Positions 36,111-43,742 of a stretch of DNA of 64,000 nt are shown piece after piece. The stretch comes from Nitrosomonas sp. GTDB lineage: Bacteria > Pseudomonadota > Gammaproteobacteria > Burkholderiales > Nitrosomonadaceae. How positions within the stretch are numbered: position 1 is the first letter of the stretch; each line of letters opens with the position of its first letter. The stretch lies in the NCBI GenBank assembly GCA_016703745.1, contig JADJBK010000004.1, forward strand, positions 1 through 64,000, given 5' to 3'. A model generated the notes under the pieces. The model was not told the DNA's origin and ran no database searches. It saw only the letters and a program-made list of their open reading frames with translations. A program made the translations under genes and the position numbers.

Positions 36111-36766
36111 AATTGTTCCTCCGGATAGATGTCATCTTGTGGTAAGGGAGCATGCTGTTGTCGCATAGGTGATGGCGGTGCTGAATACTGCGATGGCTGA
36201 GATGGCTGCGGCAGTGGTGGGAACTGCCGGAAGTCTGCCGTTTTTGCAGATTGTTCGCTGGCCCTGTCATTGAGATTGCCACCAGTCACAAGAGAGGTTG
36301 GATGGTATTCATCGATGATGTGCTGGCGGTGGTGTTCGATAACCCAACGGCCATAGTCAGCGAGCATGTAGATATATGACTGATCATGCAGGTCGCCGTC
36401 AGCATCTTCCCAGGGTGCAATCCAGACCCTCAGCAGTTTGGGTTTGATGAGGATTGGCTCACCCGATTGGGGAGTTCTGCCGGTGATGTGAGATGCAGTG
36501 CGCTCCTCTATACCCGTTGGCTGTTGTGTTGTATCCGCTTTGCCAACGCTACTGGTTCTGGATGTAGATTGATTGTCTGTGTCGCCTCCCTTGCGCAGAC
36601 CAGGAAGATTATCCTGTACAGCATTCGAGTAAACCCCGGACATCGACGAGCAGGAAACGCCATCGGGTGCCTTACATGAAAATTTGCTCCCGCTGTCATA
36701 CCCGGAGAGGGTAGTACATCCGCCAAGTACCAGCAGCAGTGGAATCAGGAAGACAGGTTTAATCAT
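36107..36766 (-). CDS. traV: TraV outer-membrane lipoprotein
   Basis: A 219-aa lipoprotein with lipobox LVLGGCTTLSGYDS and the paired-Cys region KFSCKAPDGVSCSSMSGVYS that defines TraV. The middle (ILIKPKLLRVWIAPWEDADG) is the conserved strand. TraV is the VirB7-like part of the outer-membrane core complex with TraK and TraB. The C-terminal tail is Pro/Gln-rich. It overlaps dsbC by 4 bp. Confidence 0.88.
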   Translation of the reverse strand: MIKPVFLIPLLLVLGGCTTLSGYDSGSKFSCKAPDGVSCSSMSGVYSNAVQDNLPGLRKGGDTDNQSTSRTSSVGKADTTQQPTGIEERTASHITGRTPQSGEPILIKPKLLRVWIAPWEDADGDLHDQSYIYMLADYGRWVIEHHRQHIIDEYHPTSLVTGGNLNDRASEQSAKTADFRQFPPLPQPSQPSQYSAPPSPMRQQHAPLPQDDIYPEEQF

Positions 36767-37488
36767 TCTTGCGCTCCTTTGGCTAGTAATGCTTCGATTT
36801 CTGACGCGGCTATTGCGCCTTGCACCATGCTGCCATCGCCTAGAATCAACGTGGGTGTGGCATCTATTCCAAGGCTGCGGGCAAGCGCCACGTTATTGTT
36901 AATGGGGTTCTGGCAATCATCCGTGCCGGTCTGTGGTATCTGCCCTTTGATCATTAAATCATTCCAGGCGGTGGATCTGTCCTGGGCACACCACACAAGA
37001 CGCGCCTTCTGCGCTGCCTGGGGATGTAATTCCTTGATGGGATACAGGTATGTGTAAATGGTCACGTCATCCAGTATCGACAGCTCGGATTCCAGCTTGC
37101 GGCAGTAAGGACAATCGGGATCGGAAAACACGAACAACCTGCGCTTGCCACGGCCCCGGATAACTTTGATGGCATCATCGAGCGGTAGCGACGACACATC
37201 GATCCGGTTCAGAGTTTCCAGGACTTCTGCGGTTAAATCCCGTTGCTCGGCCATATCGAACAGATGTCCAAAGATCAGATAACGGGCGCTTGGGTCGGTA
37301 TAGGCAATGTTCTTGCCCATGACGACCTCATAAACACCTTCTATGTGGCTTGGCTGGACACGGGTGAATTCGGTTGCAGGATAGAGTGTTTGCAGACGGT
37401 GCTTCACTTCGGCGGTAACATCATTGGCTTTTACGGAAAAAGCCATCAGCAATACTGCAATGGCAGAAATCATCCTTTGCGATGTCAT
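36763..37488 (-). CDS. dsbC: DsbC-type disulfide isomerase
   Basis: A 241-aa periplasmic thiol:disulfide isomerase. It has a signal peptide, an N-terminal dimerisation domain (GVYEVVMGKNIAYTDPSARY) and a thioredoxin domain with FVFSDPDCPYCRKLESEL (CPYC 126-129) and cis-Pro region IDATPTLILGDG. In SXT and IncC elements it sits in the tra operon to fold Cys-rich TraN, TraU and TraH. It overlaps traV and lies 2 bp from traB. Confidence 0.88.
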   Translation of the reverse strand: MTSQRMISAIAVLLMAFSVKANDVTAEVKHRLQTLYPATEFTRVQPSHIEGVYEVVMGKNIAYTDPSARYLIFGHLFDMAEQRDLTAEVLETLNRIDVSSLPLDDAIKVIRGRGKRRLFVFSDPDCPYCRKLESELSILDDVTIYTYLYPIKELHPQAAQKARLVWCAQDRSTAWNDLMIKGQIPQTGTDDCQNPINNNVALARSLGIDATPTLILGDGSMVQGAIAASEIEALLAKGAQE

Positions 37489-37490
37489 GT

Positions 37491-38768
37491 CTAGCCCCTT
37501 CTTCCTGCCGTGCGGCGCAGCTTGTTGCGCGGTTCTCCAAGACCGATCATTTCCTGCTCATCTCCTATTTCAAATTCGATGCCTTTGGTCAGCACTACCT
37601 CTACAACTCGACCCGCATCGACCTCGATGACCGGAAAGAGCTGTTCAGCAAGGCGAATATAATATTGCGATACGCGATCAAGCGAGCGACCGATGCCCGC
37701 ACCCATTCCTGCGCGGAACTGATTGCCCGCGCCGTTGAGAGTGCCGACCGTCCCCAGTGCGCTGGTTGAAAATGAGGTGGCACTTTGTTGCAATCCCTGA
37801 CCGATACCAGCAATGATGCCCGTCATGAGCGCGTTGGCGATTATCTGACCCTGCTTGCTGATCAGTCTCCCTCGCAATCCGGCTTTGCCGTCTTCACTCA
37901 CGATATAGCCCTTGGCAGGCACATCGACGACCTTGCCGTCTTTGAGTGTGCAGGAAAGCGATTCAAGTCTTATGTGGGCACGCTCCGAGCTGATGTCGCC
38001 ATGGCCGGAACCCAGAACGAAGCATTCCCTAAGCTTCGCTCGGTAACGGTTTGGCAGGAAAGCATTGTCCTGCACTCGAAGCAATGCAGGCATCGGATTG
38101 TTCTGTGCCTGGCCACCGGTTGGCGCATCCATTCCGCCCAGCAGCACCGATCGCATGAATGTGCCAGAAGGAATGTAGGTTTTGGGTGGCTCCGGTTTGG
38201 CTTCGGGCGTAGCCTGTGGGTTGGTTGCCGTCATCTGGAATACCGCGATACCTGGCACGGGCGGTGGTGCAGCTTCAACAGCAGTACCTGGTTCCAGCAT
38301 GGGAGGAGGAAGATATGGCTGTGGTGGCGGTATTTCCGTCTTGAAGGAATCGGCTTGGGCGGTTGGCTCCGGGACGGGCTGTGGTAATGGGGCAAAGAAA
38401 TTTCCGGGTTGTGGTTCCTGTTCCTGCTTGCGCTCCAGATCTGTTATCTGTTGTTTCATGGCGCGAATGATTTCATCCATCTGCAACAACTGTTGTGCCG
38501 ATTGCGACATCCAGACCTCGCGTGGATCAACCTGGGCACCGGGCGCGGAAATGTTGCGCGTATCCGGTTTCTGTTCCATGGCAGGAATCAGCATTGGTTC
38601 CTGGTTGTCCCATAGATAAACTCCACCAAATACCAGCGCAAAAAAGACAACTGCCAGTCCGGAGAGCAGCAAATTTTGCCTGGCTTTTACCGACAGATTC
38701 TTGAGGGATTCAGCAAAGCTTGTAGCAGAATCATTACTCATCCGAATTCTCCAGAATAATGAATACAT
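37491..38768 (-). CDS. traB: TraB core-complex scaffold (VirB10-like)
   Basis: A 425-aa protein. It has a short cytoplasmic tail, one transmembrane helix (LLLSGLAVVFFALVFGGVYL), a coiled coil (QQLLQMDEIIRAMKQQITDL), a Pro-rich spacer (about 120-200) and a C-terminal TrbI/VirB10 beta-domain. The last has SGTFMRSVLLGGMDAPTGGQ and GHGDISSERAHIRLESLSC. It links inner and outer membranes in the secretion channel. It overlaps traK by 35 bp. Confidence 0.9.
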   Translation of the reverse strand: MYSLFWRIRMSNDSATSFAESLKNLSVKARQNLLLSGLAVVFFALVFGGVYLWDNQEPMLIPAMEQKPDTRNISAPGAQVDPREVWMSQSAQQLLQMDEIIRAMKQQITDLERKQEQEPQPGNFFAPLPQPVPEPTAQADSFKTEIPPPQPYLPPPMLEPGTAVEAAPPPVPGIAVFQMTATNPQATPEAKPEPPKTYIPSGTFMRSVLLGGMDAPTGGQAQNNPMPALLRVQDNAFLPNRYRAKLRECFVLGSGHGDISSERAHIRLESLSCTLKDGKVVDVPAKGYIVSEDGKAGLRGRLISKQGQIIANALMTGIIAGIGQGLQQSATSFSTSALGTVGTLNGAGNQFRAGMGAGIGRSLDRVSQYYIRLAEQLFPVIEVDAGRVVEVVLTKGIEFEIGDEQEMIGLGEPRNKLRRTAGRRG

Positions 38769-39453
38769 CCGATACTTCTCCTGGATTCAGAACGGGACGC
38801 TCGACTGATACGGCGACGACTCCTGGCCGGTAAAGCTCACGCTCATCAATTACCAGTTGATGGCTGGATGTGTTCTTCATCCGGTACTTTTCCCCTGTGT
38901 AGCGACCTTCTACCGTGGCAGTGAGAACAAACATCACATCGTTCCATAGTGGCACCACCCGGTTGACTGAACGTGCTTCCATGTCCGTGTTCTGAGGCGA
39001 TTCCAGTACAAGGATCATGCGCTTGATGGCGCGATTGCGCTCCATGTCATGATCTGCCTCAACTGTTCTGACAGACTTTTTTCTCCTATGGATTACGATG
39101 GTGTCGGCTGGCTTGTCGATGATAGCCAGCAGAAGTTTCCAGGTATGCTTCGATTCATCGGTGATGAATATGCTTATATGCGATTTGTCCACCATCGGCT
39201 TGATATAGGCGGCACCGGTTTCGCTGTCTGGCACTGCGGTAAAGTCTCCTTCTGCGCCGTATACCCGTGTGATACGGCTGCCTTCCACCCGCACGAGCGT
39301 CGGTTCCGAGCGAGAAACCGTGGCATGCAGGGTTTCATCCGGTTCCCCCTGTAAAAGCTGGGCTGCCGTCGTATCAAGACTTAGCAGCGTCAGCATCATC
39401 CAGAGGATTCTGCCGGGTCGTCTCACGAAAATCCGAAACATAGAGTTTTCCAT
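38734..39453 (-). CDS. traK: TraK outer-membrane core protein (VirB9-like)
   Basis: A 239-aa secreted protein (start at 39453 or 39441; a later Met at 39399 would shorten the overlap with traE). It has a signal peptide, then EPTLVRVEGSRITRVYGAEG and the SHISIFITDESKHTWKLLLA block. The PGEVSDVFIILE ending follows. TraK is the VirB9-like secretin-region component that contacts TraV and TraB. It begins inside the end of traE. Confidence 0.87.
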   Translation of the reverse strand: MENSMFRIFVRRPGRILWMMLTLLSLDTTAAQLLQGEPDETLHATVSRSEPTLVRVEGSRITRVYGAEGDFTAVPDSETGAAYIKPMVDKSHISIFITDESKHTWKLLLAIIDKPADTIVIHRRKKSVRTVEADHDMERNRAIKRMILVLESPQNTDMEARSVNRVVPLWNDVMFVLTATVEGRYTGEKYRMKNTSSHQLVIDERELYRPGVVAVSVERPVLNPGEVSDVFIILENSDE

Positions 39454-39967
39454 TTAGATAGTTGAATCCGATCATGAAGGTCGCATCACGCTCACCAGCC
39501 CGTTTATCGGCCACCCACGTATGCAACTTGCCGGAAAGTGCGACTCGAAGATACTTTTCATCGACGGTGATGTCCTGTACCGAAAATTGTGAGGAAGTCT
39601 GGTTTCTTCTCAGAAAATCGGAACGGGAAGCCATTTCCTGCGATAGCCTGCCGAATTCGGATGGCAGTGCATATTTGAGAAAAAGTTCGTTCTGATAAGC
39701 AATACCGGCTGGCGTGACGTTGAGTGCCAGCCCGGCATACCAGTACGCCATTTCTTCAAGGTATTCCCTGGATACCATGTTGTTCGATACCCAGAAACCC
39801 TGCTTGATCTGCGGCGGCACCAGTACCGTTCGGGCATCTCCCTGTAAATTGAGTATTGCTAGACTCGTAAGGATGATGATCAGCACGAGTGCTGCCAGCA
39901 GGAGGCGCATGAAACGGATTTCCAGTGCGGCGTTGGCCCGTTCATCAGTGTATTTTTTGAATAACAT
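39374..39967 (-). CDS. traE: TraE inner-membrane protein (VirB5/8-like role)
   Basis: A 197-aa protein. The start MLFKKYTDERANAALEIRFM at 39967 is chosen because it is the family N-terminus and overlaps the traL stop. One transmembrane helix (LLLAALVLIIILTSLAIL) leads to a periplasmic domain with VPPQIKQGFWVSNNMVSREY and LEEMAYWYAGLALNVTP. It is needed for pilus assembly. Confidence 0.88.
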   Translation of the reverse strand: MLFKKYTDERANAALEIRFMRLLLAALVLIIILTSLAILNLQGDARTVLVPPQIKQGFWVSNNMVSREYLEEMAYWYAGLALNVTPAGIAYQNELFLKYALPSEFGRLSQEMASRSDFLRRNQTSSQFSVQDITVDEKYLRVALSGKLHTWVADKRAGERDATFMIGFNYLNGKLYVSDFRETTRQNPLDDADAAKS

Positions 39968-39969
39968 GA

Positions 39970-40266
39970 TCAACCCAGAAAATAGCGCAGACTGGAAGAT
40001 GGCAGGGTTTTGGGTTTTATGAACAGACTGCCTGGAAACCACCAGTAGAGGACATGAATGGCGAAACGCGAATGTTTCCCAGCCTTCATCCGACCATAAG
40101 CCCACGCTGCCGAAGTGCCACCGACCAGACCAAGCATGGCCATGCCAAGGGCAAGACCGATGCCAATCAGCATAATTGCCAGAACAAGCTGATCGATTTC
40201 CCACCAGAGAAATCGCTCCCGCGCATCGAGGAAAGTTGGTATAAATCCGGTTTCATCGCCATTCAT
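39970..40266 (-). CDS. traL: TraL pilus assembly membrane protein (VirB3-like)
   Basis: A 98-aa protein beginning FIPTFLDARERFLWWEIDQL, the characteristic TraL N-terminus. A hydrophobic hairpin (VLAIMLIGIGLALGMAMLGL) and the YWWFPGSLFIKPKTLPSSSL region follow. Order traA-traL-traE-traK-traB is as in F. Confidence 0.88.
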   Translation of the reverse strand: MNGDETGFIPTFLDARERFLWWEIDQLVLAIMLIGIGLALGMAMLGLVGGTSAAWAYGRMKAGKHSRFAIHVLYWWFPGSLFIKPKTLPSSSLRYFLG

Positions 40267-40280
40267 TTGTCACCTCCTAC

Positions 40281-40580
40281 CTAGATGGTTGCAGTCATGA
40301 TGACCTCGATGATGCCGGGTGTGAATTGCATGAAGATCGCAAAACCGACCCCCGTCAGTACCGGAACCGGATTGACTCGTGCGATGGAGATAATGCCGCC
40401 CAAAGCAACAGCGGCAATCGATATGGCCTTACCGCCAAAACCCAGCACCAGATCCTTGAAAAAAGTGTACAGGGCGGAGAACGAAGTGCCGGTCGTGCCG
40501 GACACCGCATCACTAACAATGACCAGCGACATGACTACAAATGCTAAAAAGATTAAAGATTTTTTGTTAATTACCAACAT
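40281..40580 (-). CDS. traA: TraA-like pilin precursor
   Basis: A 99-aa protein with a signal-like helix (LIFLAFVVMSLVIVSDAVSG). The mature part of about 70 aa has two hydrophobic helices (AISIAAVALGGIISIA and VLTGVGFAIFMQFTPGIIEV) joined by a short basic loop. This is the F-type pilin design. Cleavage would be done by host leader peptidase or the S26 enzyme at 21.4 kb. The gene starts in the tail of the upstream small membrane gene. Confidence 0.8.
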   Translation of the reverse strand: MLVINKKSLIFLAFVVMSLVIVSDAVSGTTGTSFSALYTFFKDLVLGFGGKAISIAAVALGGIISIARVNPVPVLTGVGFAIFMQFTPGIIEVIMTATI

Positions 40581-40797
40581 GATTTACTCCTGATTTGGTT
40601 TTATGAAAAATGATTGATTTGACCAGCCAGCCGAAGCCCATGCCTAGGGCAATCCCGCCTATATGCGCCTGAAAGTCGTTGTCGAGCATGCCGCCCGGCA
40701 TCAACACCCCCATGGCAATAAAGGCACCGGCAATGACCATATCCTTGATTGCCTCCCTCGTCCGAGGGAGCTTCTCAATGGTTACAGTTTGGTTCAT
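40567..40797 (-). CDS. Small two-helix membrane protein upstream of pilin
   Basis: A 76-aa protein. A basic N-terminus (IEKLPRTREAIKDM) is followed by a helix (IAGAFIAMGVLMPGGM) and a second one (GGIALGMGFGWLVKSIIF). Family not recognised. It overlaps both neighbours by a few bases, so it belongs to the operon and may assist pilin insertion. Confidence 0.6.
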   Translation of the reverse strand: MNQTVTIEKLPRTREAIKDMVIAGAFIAMGVLMPGGMLDNDFQAHIGGIALGMGFGWLVKSIIFHKTKSGVNHVGN

Positions 40798-41375
40798 AGT
40801 GTCTCCTTTCTGATTAAGCTCACTTCAACGCGACGGTTAAGCGCACGCCCCTTATCCGTCTGGTTATCCGCCAGATAGCAACAATTGCCCATGGCTCTGA
40901 TTTCCAGTGGATTCCTGATGCCGCGTGATTTGATCCACGCAGCTACCCATTCAGCCCGTCGCTCGGCGAGCTTCTGGTTGTATTCTTTTGCTCCGGTGCT
41001 GTCGGTATAGCCATCGATACGTATACGATCACCTTCCGATAGTGTCGTTAAAAATACGTTGAGATCACGAATACCACGGCTTTCCGCCTGATCGAAATTG
41101 AAGTGCAGCACAATCTTTCGTTGAGAATCACCTTTCACGCCAGCCTGGTTTGCATTGCTGCTTACAGCAGCAAAGGAAATAGTCTGAATGGGTGATTTCA
41201 TGGTTGGTCTGGTGCAATTGATACCTACTTCGCAGATGCGCCATTCATTGTCGAACCAGGCAATTTCATAGAATATTTTTGGTGGTTTTTCAATGAGTAT
41301 CTTGGGTTGTTGCTTCGGTTGACCAGCACAGGCAATCAGCATTAATCCAGGCATGATGATGAAAAACTTTTGCAT
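40794..41375 (-). CDS. OmpA-family lipoprotein
   Basis: A 193-aa lipoprotein with lipobox LMLIACAGQ. Its C-terminal OmpA domain (KIVLHFNFDQAESRGIRDLN, then IRIDGYTDSTGAKEYNQKLA and the RRAEWVAAWI helix) binds peptidoglycan. In MobH F-type elements such proteins anchor the transfer apparatus to the wall. Its start abuts the transglycosylase stop. Confidence 0.82.
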   Translation of the reverse strand: MQKFFIIMPGLMLIACAGQPKQQPKILIEKPPKIFYEIAWFDNEWRICEVGINCTRPTMKSPIQTISFAAVSSNANQAGVKGDSQRKIVLHFNFDQAESRGIRDLNVFLTTLSEGDRIRIDGYTDSTGAKEYNQKLAERRAEWVAAWIKSRGIRNPLEIRAMGNCCYLADNQTDKGRALNRRVEVSLIRKETL

Positions 41376-41806
41376 TACTGCTGGCTCCTGATGCGATTGA
41401 GTGCTGTCTTAACCTTGCGGGCATAGATGATCCGCTTGTCAGGTGATTTGGCGTTATAGGCACCAATTGCTGTCCAGTTATAGCCAATATCCTTGAAATT
41501 GTTTGCCAGCACCCAGGCACCAACGAAAGTGTTGATACAGGGATCGAACAGGGATTGTTCGGTGATGCCGTATTTACCCAGTTTGCGCAACCAACTGCTG
41601 TTGATCTGCATGTGGCCAATGTCGCGAGAGCCGTTCTTGTTGCTGTAGTTGACAGCCTTGGGATTACCGTTGGATTCAACTTTCGAGATTGCCTTGAGCA
41701 GATCCGGGTGAATACGGTAACGCCGTGATGCCTCATCAAAACAGGCCGCTTCAGCAATCATCGAAAGCAGTAACATTGTGAGCAGAAAGAGTATTTTCAT
41801 GCACAT
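41375..41806 (-). CDS. Lytic transglycosylase (VirB1/TrbN/IagB-like)
   Basis: A 143-aa secreted enzyme that opens peptidoglycan for the transfer channel. The catalytic Glu is in LLKAISKVESNGNPKAVNYS, followed by RDIGHMQINSSWLRKLG and the NNFKDIGYNWTAIGAYNA motif. The signal peptide is cleaved near AEA. It is the first gene of the large tra operon, 34 bp downstream of activator box 2. Confidence 0.87.
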   Translation of the reverse strand: MCMKILFLLTMLLLSMIAEAACFDEASRRYRIHPDLLKAISKVESNGNPKAVNYSNKNGSRDIGHMQINSSWLRKLGKYGITEQSLFDPCINTFVGAWVLANNFKDIGYNWTAIGAYNAKSPDKRIIYARKVKTALNRIRSQQ

Positions 41807-41839
41807 ATGCTAAAAACTTTCTGAATAATAAACAACCAA

Positions 41840-41866
41840 GATAGATGACCGGATAGGTCATTTATC
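41840..41866 (-). promoter_or_regulatory. Activator box 2, promoter of the main tra operon
   Basis: Read toward the operon: GATAAATGACC, then TATCC, then GGTCATCTATC, an almost perfect dyad. The half-site GGTCATCTAT is followed after 10 bp by TATTAT, which fits a -10 with the box replacing the -35. The same spacing is seen at box 3 and box 4. Confidence 0.72.
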
Positions 41867-41874
41867 GTGTATTG

Positions 41875-42468
41875 TCATATTCTCTTTTGTATGTTAGACA
41901 TCCACATCCAGAGTGAAAAAACGACAAGAAGAATCAGGCATGGAGCCAATATTGCCGGTAAAGGAAATGGCATGAACAGCCAGAGCAGGAGAAGAGCAAA
42001 GGAAAAAACAAAGAGGTTTGCGCCAATACTAAGCCGCAGAGGACTCTGCGAAATGAACATATTTTTTCTGATCTCGCGCACCAACACCCCATCCGAAGAT
42101 GCAGCGAGCAGAATTGGGAATGCAATCAAAATCCAGAGTGCGAAAGAATACACTCTATAAAAGACAATATCACTCCATAGTAACGTGATATAAATCCGGT
42201 CAAGCACCCATCCCTTGAGTTCATCAGTAATTTCAAAAGATGCCGCTTTTGCTAATTCTCCGGAAAATTCCAGCATAGACTCCGATGCTTTTGAATTTAC
42301 CCAGTGATTGGCATTATCTCCAGCCAGAGATGCCATTTGCTGGCGATCCACGATACGCGTCTGCTCTAAGACCTGTCTTGGAATCAGAAACCAGGTTGCG
42401 ATCAGTCCAGCCAACAGGATGAACGCTATAAATGTCCACCAGGGATTGGTCCTGTTGGTTCTTGCCAT
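41875..42468 (-). CDS. DUF4400 integral membrane protein
   Basis: A 197-aa protein with four hydrophobic segments (FIAFILLAGLIATWFLI; SFALWILIAFPILLAAS; ANLFVFSFALLLLWLF; ILAPCLILLVVFSLWMWM). SDGVLVREIRKNMFISQSPL is between the middle ones. The layout matches DUF4400/PFL_4697-type proteins encoded beside traD in ICEs. Its role may be with the coupling protein. Its 3' end lies just before activator box 2. Confidence 0.7.
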   Translation of the reverse strand: MARTNRTNPWWTFIAFILLAGLIATWFLIPRQVLEQTRIVDRQQMASLAGDNANHWVNSKASESMLEFSGELAKAASFEITDELKGWVLDRIYITLLWSDIVFYRVYSFALWILIAFPILLAASSDGVLVREIRKNMFISQSPLRLSIGANLFVFSFALLLLWLFMPFPLPAILAPCLILLVVFSLWMWMSNIQKRI

Positions 42469-42509
42469 GATTCAGGCGGGATTTGCCGAGGAATTAAATC
42501 GATATACAG

Positions 42510-43256
42510 TTATCTGTCCGCCCTCAGCCATGAAAAGGCTCCGGGAGCGGCAGCATTCCTTGTTATGGATGGTTCCGATGATTCAGAACTGTTTGATGCG
42601 TCATTTATGATTGCTGTTTCCTGCAAAGATACTGCATCATCAGATACAGATGGCACATCGACTGGATTTTCCTGTTGGGGTTTTTTTCTGGACTCAATCA
42701 TTGCCTCGCGCACAACGCCACGGACGTGGGTTGCGATCCTGAGAATCCTTCTTTTCCATTCATAAAGGATTCGCGAGTATTCCTGATCTGCAATGGTGCC
42801 AGATAGCCACATTGCATCCAGTTTGGCTATCATTCCATCGAATTCACGAATAATTCCTGCATATTTGGCCGAACGGTGAGAGGAAATCCTTGCTTCAACG
42901 ACCGCAGGATGAGAATAATTGATCGCATCCAGAGTAATTCCATTGTTCTCGGCAACTTTTTCGAGTCTAATGATTTCATTATGAATGTCAGCTTGTGCCT
43001 TGTTCAGTTTTTCGTCGATCAAACCTTCCATATCACACACCTGGGATTCAGTACCAACTGCACGTAACACAACGGAAAGCGAATAGATCGCATCAGAATA
43101 AGAATCGAATCCTCGTCGGAACACCTGTTGTGCATGAAAGGATTGCAGCGGGATATTTTGCACTACATAAGGGCGACTGTTGGCTGGTTTGGTTTCCATT
43201 TCATTTCCATGAGATTGATAAAAATTCATTTTATCCGTCTCACGAAGAAATGGCAC
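42510..43256 (-). CDS. DUF1845/AcaB-like ICE protein
   Basis: A 248-aa protein with the family string FDSYSDAIYSLSVVLRAVGT, helices to ITLDAINYSHPAVVEARISS, and IREFDGMIAKLDAMWLSGTI. DUF1845 proteins (PFL_4669 type) include AcaB, an activator of IncC transfer control. The C-terminal 50 residues are disordered and Ser-rich. It starts 5 bp from activator box 3. Confidence 0.6.
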   Translation of the reverse strand: MPFLRETDKMNFYQSHGNEMETKPANSRPYVVQNIPLQSFHAQQVFRRGFDSYSDAIYSLSVVLRAVGTESQVCDMEGLIDEKLNKAQADIHNEIIRLEKVAENNGITLDAINYSHPAVVEARISSHRSAKYAGIIREFDGMIAKLDAMWLSGTIADQEYSRILYEWKRRILRIATHVRGVVREAMIESRKKPQQENPVDVPSVSDDAVSLQETAIINDASNSSESSEPSITRNAAAPGAFSWLRADR

Positions 43257-43260
43257 ACCA

Positions 43261-43287
43261 GATAAATGACCTATCTGGTCATCTATT
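43261..43287 (+). promoter_or_regulatory. Activator box 3, traD operon promoter (divergent region)
   Basis: GATAAATGACC, then TATCT, then GGTCATCTATT. GGTCATCTAT is followed after exactly 10 bp by TATATT, a good -10 for the plus-strand genes at 43356 and 43735. The box also abuts the start of the divergent DUF1845 gene, so it could affect both directions. Confidence 0.72.
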
Positions 43288-43355
43288 GGGATTGTTTATA
43301 TTTATTAGATCAGCATACTATTTCTGCTTCGCTTTTATCAAATTATTAAACACTC

Positions 43356-43742
43356 ATGCAAAAAAAATTCTGGATTTATGATGGGCCTCCACAATATGCC
43401 GATCTCAAGCTACCTGCGATTTCTTCAACATTAAGTATTGGGCATATTTTGTTTTTTTTTCTGCATGATGGATCAGTTTGGCTGTTTGCAAGCCGCAATC
43501 CTGGGAAATGTGTTTCCAGTTGGAGTAATACCGCACGGCGCTATGATCTCCATGAAATCAACCATATCATGGTGTCTCAACCTTTCCTGTTTTATACGTC
43601 GGTAAAAAAGAATATCGAAAAAAATATCGAGGGATACAGGATGAAAAAGTCTGGCGGATATATCATCGATAGAGAAACGTTAACCGCTGAAGCAGAAAAT
43701 GTCTTTGCCATGGCTAAACCAATGCCCGATAGCGATGACTGA
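43356..43742 (+). CDS. Small protein upstream of traD
   Basis: A 128-aa protein of unrecognised family. It has one hydrophobic patch (ISSTLSIGHILFFFLHDGSV) and a charged helical C-terminal half (KKNIEKNIEGYRMKKSGGYI). It overlaps traD by 8 bp and is transcribed from box 3, so a role at the coupling protein is plausible. Confidence 0.55.
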   Translation: MQKKFWIYDGPPQYADLKLPAISSTLSIGHILFFFLHDGSVWLFASRNPGKCVSSWSNTARRYDLHEINHIMVSQPFLFYTSVKKNIEKNIEGYRMKKSGGYIIDRETLTAEAENVFAMAKPMPDSDD